NCBI RefSeq assembly: GCF_001238275.1 | Contig: NZ_LGTB01000004.1 | Location: 186,001 to 250,000 of the forward strand | Source of the DNA: Bradyrhizobium viridifuturi | GTDB lineage: Bacteria; Pseudomonadota; Alphaproteobacteria; Rhizobiales; Xanthobacteraceae | Length of the DNA stretch: 64,000 nt | Reading direction: 5' to 3' | Shown here: positions 47,547 to 56,865 of the stretch, piece after piece | Layout: the number at the start of each line of letters is the position of its first letter | Position numbering within the stretch: the first letter of the stretch is position 1 | The notes under the pieces: generated by a model | Seen by the model: only the letters and a program-made list of their open reading frames with translations | Told to the model about the DNA's origin: nothing | The model's database searches: none | Position numbers and translations under genes: made by a program

Positions 47547-48916
47547 ATGGCAAGTGACATTCTGATTGTCGACGACGAAGCTGACATTCGTGACCTCGTC
47601 GCGGGTATTCTGGACGATGAGGCTTCTCCACGCGCACTGCGCGCGACAGCGATTCGGCGCTCGCCGAGATCGCGAACCGCCGCCCGAACCTGGTCTTCCT
47701 CGACATCTGGCTGCAGGGCTCCAAGCTCGACGGCCTGCAACTGCTCGAGCAGATCAAGAAGGACAATGCCGACCTGCCGGTCGTGATGATCTCCGGCCAC
47801 GGCAACATCGAGACCGCGGTCGCTGCGATCAAGCGCGGCGCCTACGACTTCATCGAGAAGCCGTTCAAATCGGACCGGCTGATCCTGGTCGCGACCCGCG
47901 CGCTCGAGACCTCGCGGCTGAAACGCGAGGTGAAGGAGCTCAAGCAACTGGCGCCGGCGGCAAGCGTCCTGACCGGCCGCTCGGCCTGCATGAACCAGCT
48001 GCGCCAGACCATCGACCGCGCCGCCAAGGCCAACAGCCGCATCCTGATCGTCGGTCCGTCCGGCGCCGGCAAGGAGCTTGCCGCACGCACGCTGCACCAT
48101 GCGTCGGGTCGCGCCGAGGGGCCGTTCGTGGTGATCAATGCGGCCGCGATCACGCCGGAGCGCATGGAGATCGAGCTGTTCGGCATCGAGGGATCGAATG
48201 GTGAGCAGCAACGCAAGGCCGGCGCGCTCGAGGAGGCGCATGGCGGCACGCTGTTTATCGACGAGATCGCGGACATGCCGCGCGAGACCCAGAACAAGAT
48301 CCTGCGCGTGCTGGTCGATCAGACCTTCCAGCGCCAGGGCGGCACCAGCAAGGTGCATGTCGACGTCCGCATCATCTCCTCGACCGCACGCAATCTCGAG
48401 GAGGAGATCGCCGGCGGGCGTTTCCGCGAGGACCTCTATCACCGCCTCTCGGTGGTGCCGATCCGGGTGCCGCCGCTGTCGGAGCGCCGCGAGGACATTC
48501 CCGAGCTGATCGACTATTTCATGGACCAGATCTCGGCGGCCACCGGCCTGCCCAAGCGTCAGATCGGGCAGGACGCGATGGCCGTGCTGCAGTCGCATGT
48601 CTGGCCGGGCAACGTCCGTCAGCTCCGCAACAACGTCGAGCGCGTGATGATTCTCGCCGGCGGCGGGCCGGAGGCGATCATCACCGCCGACATGCTGCCG
48701 CAGGACGTCGGCTCGATGGTGCCGGCGATGCCGACCTCCAACAACGGCGAGCACATCATGGGCCTGCCGCTGCGCGAGGCGCGCGAGGTGTTCGAGCGCG
48801 ACTATCTGATCGCCCAGATCAGCCGCTTCTCTGGCAATATCTCGCGCACCGCGGAGTTCGTCGGCATGGAGCGTTCGGCGCTGCATCGCAAGCTGAAGGC
48901 GCTTGGGGTCGGCTGA
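47547..48916 (+). CDS. ntrX: NtrX response regulator (frame interrupted near 47621)
   Basis: Response regulator partner of NtrY, 456 residues when repaired. It begins SDILIVDDEADIRDLVAGIL. GATGAGGCTTCTCC at about 47616-47629 lacks one G, after which the frame should read GFSTRTARDSDSALAEIANR and LVFLDIWLQGSKLDGLQLLE with the receiver Asp. The AAA+ domain has Walker A GPSGAGKELAARTL, but the GAFTGA sigma-54 loop is absent (GIEGSNGEQQRKAGALEEA stands in its place). NtrX therefore should not work with sigma-54. A Fis-like HTH ends the protein (RTAEFVGMERSALHRKLKAL). Confidence 0.92.
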
Positions 48917-49285
48917 CCCCGTGCCCGGGCCGGTGGCCGTGGGTTGTTTGGCGTGAAGCCTCGGCGATCACCCGCCGGGGTGGCGGGAAGCGAGCTCACG
49001 GCCGTTGGGCCGTCGGGCGAGGCGAGGGTGGGGCGGGTACAACTGGGGATTTATCCACTCTCCACGAGAATATTCGTCTCTTTCCCCGCCCTTTCTTAGA
49101 ATTGCCACCGTGTTCCTACCGACTGCACCGCGAACCGGCTTGCCTAAAAACCGCGCGTGGCCTCTAATCCTACCGCTACGCCTGCCAGAGGGGGATCTCA
49201 GGGCAGGTGGGCAGCCGGAGGAGGCTCCGTCAGAGAGCCGCAACCGGTTCAATAAAAAGAAGCACAAGCTTGCGGGACAAAAACA
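48917..49285. other. Intergenic region ntrX - hfq
   Basis: These 369 bases hold two GC hairpins right after ntrX: CCCGCC/GGCGGG at 48971-48987 and ACGGCC/GGCCGT at 48998-49013. They may end the ntrYX transcript. The rest should carry the hfq promoter and leader, but I cannot assign a -35/-10 pair. No gene is supported here. A frame from 49005 into hfq overlaps it in a different frame and is not protein-like. Confidence 0.4.
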
Positions 49286-49534
49286 ATGGCGGCAGACCGC
49301 GCACAAAATCTACAAGACACCTTCCTTAATCACGTTCGTAAAACCAAGACGCCACTGACGATATTTCTGGTCAACGGAGTGAAGCTGCAGGGCATTGTCA
49401 CATGGTTCGACAATTTCTGCTTGCTGCTGCGGCGCGACGGTCACTCGCAGCTTGTCTACAAGCATGCGATCTCGACCATCATGCCCGGAGCCCCGATTCA
49501 GCTGTTCGAAGGTGGCGAGGACGCACCGGCTTGA
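49286..49534 (+). CDS. hfq: RNA chaperone Hfq
   Basis: An 82-residue hexameric Sm-like protein that pairs small RNAs with mRNAs. The Sm1 region is [21 protein letters not shown] and Sm2 is [11 protein letters not shown], including the YKH motif that binds the uridine-rich 3' ends. The start ATG at 49286 follows GCGGGACAAAAACA. In many Rhizobiales it lies between ntrX and hflX, as here. It would be the expected partner of the candidate small RNAs at 59.7-60.0 kb. Confidence 0.97.
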   Translation: MAADRAQNLQDTFLNHVRKTKTPLTIFLVNGVKLQGIVTWFDNFCLLLRRDGHSQLVYKHAISTIMPGAPIQLFEGGEDAPA

Positions 49535-49625
49535 GAGTGAACTGATTGGAACCCTTCAATCGTGAAGGGGGCGCGACCGGACCAAGTCTAGGCCCGGGTC
49601 GGCGGGGAACGGCAGCAGCGGGCGG

Positions 49626-50939
49626 GTGATCGTCATCGGCCCGTACCTGCGCGTGCGCCGTGGTGACGGCGACGCGCAAACGGAGTCCTCTGTCCGCGAC
49701 TATGAAGCGCGGATCGAGGAGGCCGCCGGCCTTGCCGGTGCGATCGACCTCACCGTGGTGGAATCCGTCATCGCGCCGATCAGCCAGATCCGGCCCGCGA
49801 CTTATCTCGGCAAAGGCAAGGTCGAGGAGATCAACGGCCTCGTCGCCGGCAACAAGGTAGAGCTCGTGGTGATGGATTGCGCGCTGTCGCCGATCCAGCA
49901 GCGCAATCTCGAGAAGGCCTGGAGCACCAAGGTGCTCGACCGCACCGGCCTGATCCTGGAAATCTTCGGCCGCCGCGCCAAGACCAAGGAAGGCGCGCTG
50001 CAGGTCGAGCTTGCCCATCTGAATTACCAGCGCAGCCGTCTGGTGCGCTCCTGGACCCATCTCGAGCGCCAGCGCGGTGGCTTCGGTTTCATGGGCGGTC
50101 CCGGCGAAACCCAGATCGAGGCCGACCGCCGCCTGATCTCCGAGCGCATCACCAAGCTCGAAGGCGAGTTGAAGAAGGTGCAGGCGACGCGGCGGCTGCA
50201 TCGCGCCGGCCGTCAGCGCGTGCCTTATCGCGTGGTGGCGCTGGTCGGCTACACCAATGCCGGCAAGTCGACCCTGTTCAATCGCCTGACGCGCGCCGAC
50301 GTGCAGGCCGCTGACATGCTGTTTGCGACGCTCGATCCGACCCTGCGCGCGCTCAACCTGCCGCATGGCGGCAAGGCGATGCTGTCCGACACGGTCGGCT
50401 TCATCTCCAATCTGCCGACCCAGCTGGTGGCCGCGTTCCGCGCCACGCTGGAGGAGGTCTTGGAGGCTGACATCATCCTGCATGTCCGCGACATCTCCCA
50501 TGAAGATGCCGAGGCGCAGGAGCGCGACGTCGAGGGCGTGCTGCGCCAGCTCGGCATCGATCCCGATGCCGATAGTGGCCAGCGCATCATCGAGGTTTGG
50601 AACAAGATCGACCGCTTCGATCCCGAGGAGCGGGACAACCTGCGCAACATCGCCGCGCGCCGCCCAGCGGAGCGGCCGTGCTTTTTGGTCTCGGCCGTGA
50701 CCGGCGAGGGGATCGACGCGCTGCTGACAGCGATCGAGGATCGCCTCGCGGCCAAGCGCTCGACGCTGCAGCTGTCGATCGACGCCTCCGACGGCGCTGG
50801 CATCAGCTGGCTGCACCGCAATGCCGAGGTCCTGAGCAAGGAGCTGCATGGCGAGCGGTTCGACATGACGGTGCGCGTCGACGAGACCAAGCGCGACATC
50901 GTGGTGTCACGATTCGATGCTCTGCCGCACGAGACGTAG
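49626..50939 (+). CDS. hflX: GTPase HflX (5' end probably at 49546, frame interrupted near 49624)
   Basis: A ribosome-associated GTPase of at least 437 residues that splits stalled or heat-damaged ribosomes. The N-terminal domain has the glycine-rich GFGFMGGPGETQIEADRR, the G1 loop is GYTNAGKSTLFNRL, G3 is DTVGFISNLP and G4 is NKID. The GTG at 49626 is the first start in the main frame. A frame from TTG 49546 (LEPFNREGGATGPSLGPGRR) joins it if one C is added in GGGCGGG at about 49621-49627. This would give the longer N-terminus usual in Bradyrhizobium. It follows hfq by 92 bases. Confidence 0.9.
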   Translation: MIVIGPYLRVRRGDGDAQTESSVRDYEARIEEAAGLAGAIDLTVVESVIAPISQIRPATYLGKGKVEEINGLVAGNKVELVVMDCALSPIQQRNLEKAWSTKVLDRTGLILEIFGRRAKTKEGALQVELAHLNYQRSRLVRSWTHLERQRGGFGFMGGPGETQIEADRRLISERITKLEGELKKVQATRRLHRAGRQRVPYRVVALVGYTNAGKSTLFNRLTRADVQAADMLFATLDPTLRALNLPHGGKAMLSDTVGFISNLPTQLVAAFRATLEEVLEADIILHVRDISHEDAEAQERDVEGVLRQLGIDPDADSGQRIIEVWNKIDRFDPEERDNLRNIAARRPAERPCFLVSAVTGEGIDALLTAIEDRLAAKRSTLQLSIDASDGAGISWLHRNAEVLSKELHGERFDMTVRVDETKRDIVVSRFDALPHET

Positions 50940-50972
50940 CGTCCCGGAAGTCCGCTGCGGCAAGGGGGATCG

Positions 50973-52148
50973 ATGTTCAATCGTCGGACATTTCTCGGCG
51001 GCGGCTTGGCGAGTGCCGCGGTCGCAGGGATTTCAACGCGTGGGGCCGCCGACAACGCCGCGTTCGTCGACGCCCCCGCGCTCCGACCGGTCCTTGCGCG
51101 GCCGGACCGGATGTTTCGCGTCACTGTGTGCCTGCGTCCCTTTCGCGCCGCCGGCCCGCGGATCGAGGCGGAGTGGATCGACACGAAATACGTCGTCCAC
51201 AACTATGGACACGGCGGAAGCGGCTGGTCGCTGTGCTGGGGCGCCGCGCAGGAGGCGGTGCCGCTCGCTCTGCAATCGAGCGCGCGCAAAATCGCCGTCC
51301 TCGGCGCCGGCGCGATCGGTCTGACGACCGCGATCACGGCGCAGCGGATGGGCGCGACCGTCACGATCTATGCCAAGGAGCGTTTCCCTCAGGTGCGTTC
51401 GGCACGCGCGACGGGGGACTGGTCGCCGGACTCGCGTATCGCGATGGAAACCGATGTCGCGCCGGACTTCGCCGACCGCTGGGAGCGGATGGCGCGCACG
51501 TCCTTCGCCACCCATCAAAGCTATCTCGGCCTTGCCGGCAATCCGATCGAATGGACGGATCGCTATCTGCTCTCCGACGATGCTCCCGACGCCGACGGCC
51601 GTCCGCACCGGCGTCAGCACGCCTCGGCCGACGGCCAGAGGAAATTCCTCGAACTGCGCGGCCGCGTCCGGTCGCTCACGCCGCGCTGGGACCTGCTGGC
51701 CGCCGGATCGAATCCGTTTCCCGCGCCATATGCCTGGAAGAGCGCCTCGCTCACCTACAATGTCACGGATCTCTACCGTGAACTCGAGGCGGAGTTTCAG
51801 CGCGCCGGGGGGCTCTTCGTGCCGATCGAGTTGCACGCGCCGTCCGATCTTTCGAATATCCGCGAGACCGTCATCGTCAATTGCACCGGCTACGGTGCCC
51901 GTGCGCTGTTCCGGGACGAGAGCATTGTCCCGGTGCGCGGCCAGATCGCTTGGCTGATCCCTCAGCCGGATGTCAGTTATGGCGTCTTCTACCGTAACCT
52001 CAGCGTCCTCGGCCGGCGCGACGGCATCGTCGTTCAGCCGGTCGGCGAAAACGACTATTTCGGCTTCAACGACGACAACGAAACGCCCGATTTCACCGCC
52101 GCGCGCCAGGCGGTGGAAGACGCGGCGAAACTGTTCGGCCGGGCCTGA
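50973..52148 (+). CDS. D-amino-acid-oxidase-like flavoprotein with Tat signal, apparently circularly permuted
   Basis: A 391-residue flavoprotein. The first residues MFNRRTFLGGGLASAAVAG form a twin-arginine signal, so export to the periplasm with bound FAD is likely. In normal D-amino-acid oxidases the FAD Rossmann motif is near residue 1, and RPxR...RxE...HNYGHGGxG is at the C-terminus. Here LRPFRAAGPRIEAEW and VVHNYGHGGSGWSLCWGAA lie first (about residues 54-93). The Rossmann motif IAVLGAGAIGLTTAI follows at 107-121, and the protein ends with VVQPVGENDYFGFNDDNETP and a helix, just where the RPxR part would normally follow. The function, oxidation of D-amino acids or related amines, is inferred. 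It stands alone between hflX and mgtE. Confidence 0.8.
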   Translation: MFNRRTFLGGGLASAAVAGISTRGAADNAAFVDAPALRPVLARPDRMFRVTVCLRPFRAAGPRIEAEWIDTKYVVHNYGHGGSGWSLCWGAAQEAVPLALQSSARKIAVLGAGAIGLTTAITAQRMGATVTIYAKERFPQVRSARATGDWSPDSRIAMETDVAPDFADRWERMARTSFATHQSYLGLAGNPIEWTDRYLLSDDAPDADGRPHRRQHASADGQRKFLELRGRVRSLTPRWDLLAAGSNPFPAPYAWKSASLTYNVTDLYRELEAEFQRAGGLFVPIELHAPSDLSNIRETVIVNCTGYGARALFRDESIVPVRGQIAWLIPQPDVSYGVFYRNLSVLGRRDGIVVQPVGENDYFGFNDDNETPDFTAARQAVEDAAKLFGRA

Positions 52149-52306
52149 TCGGCCCTCCGGCGCGGCACCTCGCAATTTGCCGAAATATGACGGCGCCGTG
52201 ACGTGGCCTCACTCCGGCACGCCTGCGGCGTGCTGCCGCACTTTCTGTTTGAAATCTCCGCCGCCTTGGTTCATTGCGCTGCTGGACGCAAAGCCGAGGC
52301 CGATCG

Positions 52307-53676
52307 ATGCAGGACACCAGCGAAACCATCACCCACGACACGCTCGCCGGCCAGAACGGTGATCTCGCCCATGCCCGGGCGCCGAGATCGTCGACGCCCT
52401 CAACGCGCGGGAGCCGGCGGATGCGGCCAAGCTGCTGCGCTCGCTGCCGGCCGAGAAAGCGATCGAGGTGCTCGACCTGCCCGGGCTCGACAACACCTGC
52501 GAGATCCTGGCCGAGCTGCCGCAGGACACGGCGGTTTCCCTGCTGTCCGGGGTCTCCGACGACCGCGCGGCCGACATCTTCAAGGAGCTGGTCGAGCCGC
52601 TGCGCACCACGCTGCTGAACGGCCTCAACCCGGAGACCCGCAGCGTCATCTCGGGGCTATTGGCCTATCCCGAGCGCAGCGCCGGCAGCATCATGACGAC
52701 CGAGTTCGTCAGCGTGCCCTCGACCTGGACCATCGCCGAGGTCCTGCATCACATCCGTATGGTCGAGCGCACCCGCGAGACCGTCTACTCGATCTTCGTG
52801 ATCGACCCGGTCAAGAAGACCCTGATCCAGGCCGTGCCGTTGCGCCGCCTGATCTCGGCCGATCCGCACGCCAATGTGCTGACCGCGGCACCGGCGCGCA
52901 AGCCGCTGATGATCGCGCCGGAGGCGGACCGCATGGAGGCGGCGCGGCTGATCTCGCGCTACGACCTGCTTGCGGTCGCCGTCGTCGACGGTCCCGGCCA
53001 CATCCTCGGCATCGTCACGGTCGACGACGTCATCGACGCCATCGTCGAGGAATCCACCGAGGACGCCCAGAAGTTCGGCGGCATGGAAGCGATCGACGAG
53101 CCATACCTGCGGATCGGGTTCGGCGAGATGATCAAGAAGCGCGCCGGCTGGCTGTGCGCGCTGTTCCTGTCGGAAATGCTGACCGCGACCGCGATGCAGT
53201 CGTACCAGAGCGAGCTTGAGAAGGCGATCGTGCTGACGCTGTTCATCCCGCTGATCATGAGCTCCGGCGGTAACTCCGGCTCGCAGGCGACCTCGCTGTT
53301 GATCCGCTCGCTGGCGCTGCATGAGGTGCGGCTGCGCGACTGGTGGCGCGTCGCGGTGCGCGAGCTGCCGACCGGCATCGTGCTCGGCTCCATCCTCGGC
53401 CTGATCGGCGTTGTCCGGATCACGCTCTGGCAGACGATGGGTCTGTTCGACTACGGCCCGCATTGGGTGCTGGTCGCCGCGACCGTCGGCGCCGCGCTGA
53501 TCGGCATCGTCACCTTCGGCTCGCTGTGCGGCTCGATGCTGCCGTTCATCCTCAAGCGCATCGGCTTCGACCCGGCCAGCGCGTCGGCGCCGTTCGTCGC
53601 GACGCTGGTCGACGTGACGGGTCTCGTGATCTATTTCGGCGTTGCCGCGGTCATCTTGCGCGGGACGTTGTTGTAG
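52307..53676 (+). CDS. mgtE: Magnesium transporter MgtE (frame interrupted near 52381)
   Basis: A dimeric Mg2+ channel of about 456 residues. It starts MQDTSETITHDTLAGQNGDL. At about 52377-52384 CGGGCGCCGAG lacks one G; repaired it reads [20 protein letters not shown]. The N-domain, two CBS domains (AGSIMTTEFVSVPSTWTI; AVVDGPGHILGIVTVDDVID) and five C-terminal membrane segments follow (key motif PLIMSSGGNSGSQATSLLIR). The acidic linker IVEESTEDAQKFGGMEAIDE matches the Mg-sensing region. Read without repair, the in-frame protein begins only at 52468. No M-box riboswitch is visible in the 158-base leader. Confidence 0.92.
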
Positions 53677-53720
53677 GAGGAGGCGGCGCGATTTAAGTCG
53701 ACCGTGTCCACAAACTCACT

Positions 53721-53881
53721 GTCGTCCCGGTGAAGGCCGGGACCCCTAACCACCGGCCTTTGTTATCGTGCTGGATCGCAGTTCCGAATTGCGGACTGCG
53801 TCCGTCGGTCACTCGCGGGACTGATACCGTCAACCAACCGATAGATCACGTGGTATGGGTCCCGGCCTTCGCCGGGACGAC
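53721..53881. repeat. 161-bp element with long terminal inverted repeats, entering mazG
   Basis: The ends are inverted repeats of about 32 bp: GTCGTCCCGGTGAAGGCCGG at 53721 and its near-exact complement ending at 53881 (GCCGGGACGAC). About 95 unrelated bases lie between. It has no transposase and resembles MITE-like repeats common in Bradyrhizobium genomes. The right arm encodes the last 11 residues and stop codon of MazG. Confidence 0.75.
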
Positions 53882-54691
53882 GGCGGATTTCGCCTCGTTC
53901 CACAGCGCATCCATCTCCTCGAGCGTCGCGCCATCGAGCGAGCGGCCCTTCGCCGCCAGCGCCTTCTCGATATAGGCGAACCGCCGCTCGAACTTGGCGT
54001 TGGTCGCGCGCAACGCGGCTTCCGGATCGGCGTCGACATGGCGGGCGAGATTGACCAGCGCGAACATCAGGTCGCCGGTCTCCTCGGCGATCTCCTGCTT
54101 GTCGTTGCGGTCGAGCGCGGCCTCGATCTCGTCGGCCTCCTCGCGGATCTTGGCGAGCACCGCGCGCGGGTCGTTCCAGTCGAAGCCGACCGTGGACGCC
54201 TTGCGCTGCAACTCCATCGCGCGGGTCAGGGCAGGCAGGCCCGCCTTCACGCTGGCGAGCAAGGACTGGTGCGCGGTGTCCTCCGCCGGCCGCCGCGCCG
54301 CGCGCTCGGCCTTCTCCTCGGCCTTGATGCGCTCCCAGGCGCTCTTGACGCCGGCCGGCTGGATGTTGCCGTCCTTGTCGGCAAAGACATGCGGATGGCG
54401 GCGGATCATCTTCCTGGTGATCGCCTCGACCACGTCGCCGAAGGCAAATGCGTTCTGCTCCTCGGCCATCCTCGCGTGATAGATCACCTGGAGCAGGAGG
54501 TCGCCGAGCTCCTCGCGCAGATCGTCGAGATCGCCGCGCGTGATCGCATCCGCGACCTCATAGGCCTCCTCGATCGTGTAGGGTGCGATGGTCTCGAAGT
54601 TCTGGATGAGATCCCATGGACACCCGGTCACCGGTGTCCGCAGCGCGGCCATGATCTCGATCAGGCGGGAAATATCGCGGGAAGGGGTCAT
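53846..54691 (-). CDS. mazG: MazG nucleoside triphosphate pyrophosphohydrolase
   Basis: A 281-residue all-helical NTP pyrophosphatase with two MazG domains. The first has CPWDLIQNFETIAPYTIEEAYEV followed by the metal-binding EELGDLLLQVIYH. The second has STVGFDWNDPRAVLAKIREEADEIE and EETGDLMFALVNLARHV. It hydrolyses abnormal or regulatory nucleotides such as (d)NTPs and affects ppGpp levels. The last residues VVPAKAGTHTT and the stop are not part of the family fold; they are encoded by the right arm of an inserted inverted-repeat element. The start ATG is at 54691. Confidence 0.93.
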   Translation of the reverse strand: MTPSRDISRLIEIMAALRTPVTGCPWDLIQNFETIAPYTIEEAYEVADAITRGDLDDLREELGDLLLQVIYHARMAEEQNAFAFGDVVEAITRKMIRRHPHVFADKDGNIQPAGVKSAWERIKAEEKAERAARRPAEDTAHQSLLASVKAGLPALTRAMELQRKASTVGFDWNDPRAVLAKIREEADEIEAALDRNDKQEIAEETGDLMFALVNLARHVDADPEAALRATNAKFERRFAYIEKALAAKGRSLDGATLEEMDALWNEAKSAVVPAKAGTHTT

Positions 54692-54819
54692 GGAGCACCG
54701 CTGGATGAGAGGTCGAGCCGTTATGCCAAATCGGCTCCGTCGATCCCAGCAAAACGCGCCGGAATCGCGGCGCTGTCCACCGATTGGCCATAGGGCGAAG
54801 GAGTGGTAAAGCCCGTTCC

Positions 54820-55548
54820 ATGACCGATCAGAACACTTCCGACACGGCGCTGGTGCTGTTTTCCGGCGGCCAGGATTCCACCACCTGCCTGGCCTGGGCC
54901 CTGTCGCGGTTTGCGCGCGTCGAGATGCTCGGCTTCTCCTACGGCCAGCGCCATGCCGTCGAACTCGACTGCCGCGACCGGCTGCTTGCCGGGATCAAGC
55001 AGATGCGCCCTGATTGGGCGGCGAAGCTCGGCGACAGCCACACGCTCGCGATCCCGACACTGTCGGACATCTCCGACACCGCGCTGACCCGCGACGTCGC
55101 CATCGAGATGGGCGCGGACGGTCTGCCCAACACCTTCGTGCCCGGCCGTAATCTCGTGTTCCTCACCTTCGCCGCGGCGTTGGCCTACCGGCGCGGCATC
55201 CGCCACATCATCGGCGGCATGTGCGAGACCGACTATTCCGGCTATCCGGATTGCCGCGACGAGACCATCAAGGCGCTGCAGTCCGCGCTCAATCTCGGCA
55301 TGGCCAAGAATTTCGAGCTGCACACGCCGCTGATGTGGCTCGACAAGGCCGCGACCTGGCGGCTCGCGCACGAACTCGGCGGAGCAGGGCTGGTCGATCT
55401 GATCCGCGAGCATTCGCACACCTGCTATCTCGGCGAACGCGGCGCGCAGCATGATTGGGGCTATGGCTGCGGCGAATGCCCGGCCTGCAGCCTGCGCGCC
55501 AAGGGCTGGCGGGAGTACGTCGCGCAGGGCGGTGGCGCCAGTCACTGA
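54820..55548 (+). CDS. queC: 7-cyano-7-deazaguanine synthase QueC
   Basis: A 242-residue ATP-dependent enzyme that makes preQ0 from 7-carboxy-7-deazaguanine for queuosine in tRNA. The PP-loop is [20 protein letters not shown] (about residues 10-29), and the C-terminal zinc site is [20 protein letters not shown] with the CxxC of CPAC. The start ATG 54820 fits the family N-terminus; GAAGGAG is rather far upstream, so an earlier TTG at 54784 is possible. No other queuosine genes are in the window and no preQ1 riboswitch is seen. It is divergent from mazG. Confidence 0.93.
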   Translation: MTDQNTSDTALVLFSGGQDSTTCLAWALSRFARVEMLGFSYGQRHAVELDCRDRLLAGIKQMRPDWAAKLGDSHTLAIPTLSDISDTALTRDVAIEMGADGLPNTFVPGRNLVFLTFAAALAYRRGIRHIIGGMCETDYSGYPDCRDETIKALQSALNLGMAKNFELHTPLMWLDKAATWRLAHELGGAGLVDLIREHSHTCYLGERGAQHDWGYGCGECPACSLRAKGWREYVAQGGGASH

Positions 55549-55763
55549 TTTACCCGACGGTACAGGTCCCAGCAGCGATCGCAGGGGCGCTCTGCAAAAA
55601 TATCGAAAACAACCCCATGCAAAGGAGCCGTCGGCGGTCGACGTTCGACACGGCCCCCTTGACAAGTCGGGCAAATCAGCCGTATTTTTCCATTATTCCG
55701 AAATCGCGCAACTGACCATGCCACCCTGTAATAGCCAAGCTGCGGGACGTGGCCGATAACCAT
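55542..55763 (-). CDS. Possible small cysteine-rich protein (73 aa), low confidence
   Basis: A minus-strand frame in the gap between queC and the nitrile hydratase operon. It contains [20 protein letters not shown] and [16 protein letters not shown], two CxxC pairs that could bind zinc. The 3' end overlaps queC by 7 bases. No ribosome binding site of note and no known family; the N-terminal third does not look protein-like. On the plus strand the same stretch has a good sigma-70-like promoter (55659-55688). Confidence 0.25.
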   Translation of the reverse strand: MVIGHVPQLGYYRVAWSVARFRNNGKIRLICPTCQGGRVERRPPTAPLHGVVFDIFAERPCDRCWDLYRRVNQ

Positions 55764-55828
55764 ATGCTTTCGCAGGGACGACAGCTGTGAAATGCGGCGC
55801 TCTGCAATCCGCGACGGAAGAGGGACTG

Positions 55829-56206
55829 CTACCCGAAATCCGCTGTCGTCAGTACGATCGGTTGGCCGTGCGGGGTGCGGTCGGCGGCGTGATCCCAGGC
55901 GTCGCGATAGCGATGCAGGGTCTCATGCGTCGTGACGCCCTTGGCGGCGACGAGGTGTTCCAGCGTCGCCAGCCAATGCTGGTAGTAGGTTTCGCCGGTG
56001 TCGGGATCGCCGGCGGCCTGTGCGCGCTTGATCTGGTCGGCGAGGGCCGCCGCCCATTCGGGCCAGGTGAAGACACCGCGGTCATGCAGCGTCAACGCCA
56101 TCGCGAACGCCTGTGCTTCCCAGGGCGCGCGGAACACCGGGCCGTCCTGATCGCGGGGAATGCTGGACACGGCGCTGGTCGCGCGCGCGGCGGCGCCGGC
56201 ATCCAT
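55829..56206 (-). CDS. Nitrile hydratase accessory protein (activator)
   Basis: A 125-residue protein starting [20 protein letters not shown], with FRAPWEAQAFAMALTLHDRG and FTWPEWAAALADQIKRAQAA. This is the nitrile hydratase accessory family, similar to the N-terminal half of the beta subunit. It is thought to help metal insertion and cysteine oxidation in the alpha subunit. The ATG overlaps the beta stop (TGATG) and GGAGG lies upstream, so translation is coupled. It ends the three-gene operon; no cobalt transporter or amidase gene follows. Confidence 0.85.
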   Translation of the reverse strand: MDAGAAARATSAVSSIPRDQDGPVFRAPWEAQAFAMALTLHDRGVFTWPEWAAALADQIKRAQAAGDPDTGETYYQHWLATLEHLVAAKGVTTHETLHRYRDAWDHAADRTPHGQPIVLTTADFG

Positions 56207-56865
56207 CAGATGGCCTCCAGATAAGGCTCGAACGCGTCGATCGAGACCTTGATGGTCGGATCGGAGTCCGGTCCCCACAGCTCACGTCCGTCGAACACGA
56301 CGGTGTACAGCCATTGCGGATGCTCGCCGGCATCGTTGGCAGCCGTATCGGGAAAGACGTGACAGCCGTGATCGCGCTCGACCACGCCGACATGACCGCG
56401 CACGTAGCGCGGCAGCCGCGTGTGCGTAGCGGGATGGATGTTCTTCGCCCGCACCCGATCGCCGGCCTTGAATTTCGCAGCCGCAGGTGCCGTGCGGCCG
56501 AACTTGCCGCGCACCATGATGCGCTCGACATCGGCCATGGAGAATTTGCCGTGCTTGAGCGATTTCGGCAGCGCGACGGAATGTCCGGATGCGACGTCGT
56601 CTTTGGAGATATAGCCCTTGTCGAGCAGCAGGGCTTCCAGGCCAAGGAACCATTTTTTGTAATACGAGCTCGACAGATAGACCTGCGGGGGCAGGGTCTC
56701 GCGATAGAAGCGCGAGGCGTCGATGTTGAAGGCGCCCGCCGCGCCCATCGCACGGACCATGGCGAGTACGCGCGATTCCCATTCCTCATGGAACATCGGC
56801 TCATTCAGCTCGGGCTCGACCTTGCCGAACCCGTCCATGCCGCCCATGTCGTGGACGCCGTTCAT
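56206..56865 (-). CDS. nthB: Nitrile hydratase beta subunit
   Basis: A 219-residue beta subunit of nitrile hydratase. It begins [20 protein letters not shown], the hallmark of the family, with [19 protein letters not shown] next. The SH3-like barrel at the C-terminus shows [39 protein letters not shown] and [13 protein letters not shown]. The arginines that contact the oxidised cysteines of the alpha subunit are retained. It overlaps alpha by 4 bases and the accessory gene by 1. Confidence 0.92.
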   Translation of the reverse strand: MNGVHDMGGMDGFGKVEPELNEPMFHEEWESRVLAMVRAMGAAGAFNIDASRFYRETLPPQVYLSSSYYKKWFLGLEALLLDKGYISKDDVASGHSVALPKSLKHGKFSMADVERIMVRGKFGRTAPAAAKFKAGDRVRAKNIHPATHTRLPRYVRGHVGVVERDHGCHVFPDTAANDAGEHPQWLYTVVFDGRELWGPDSDPTIKVSIDAFEPYLEAI

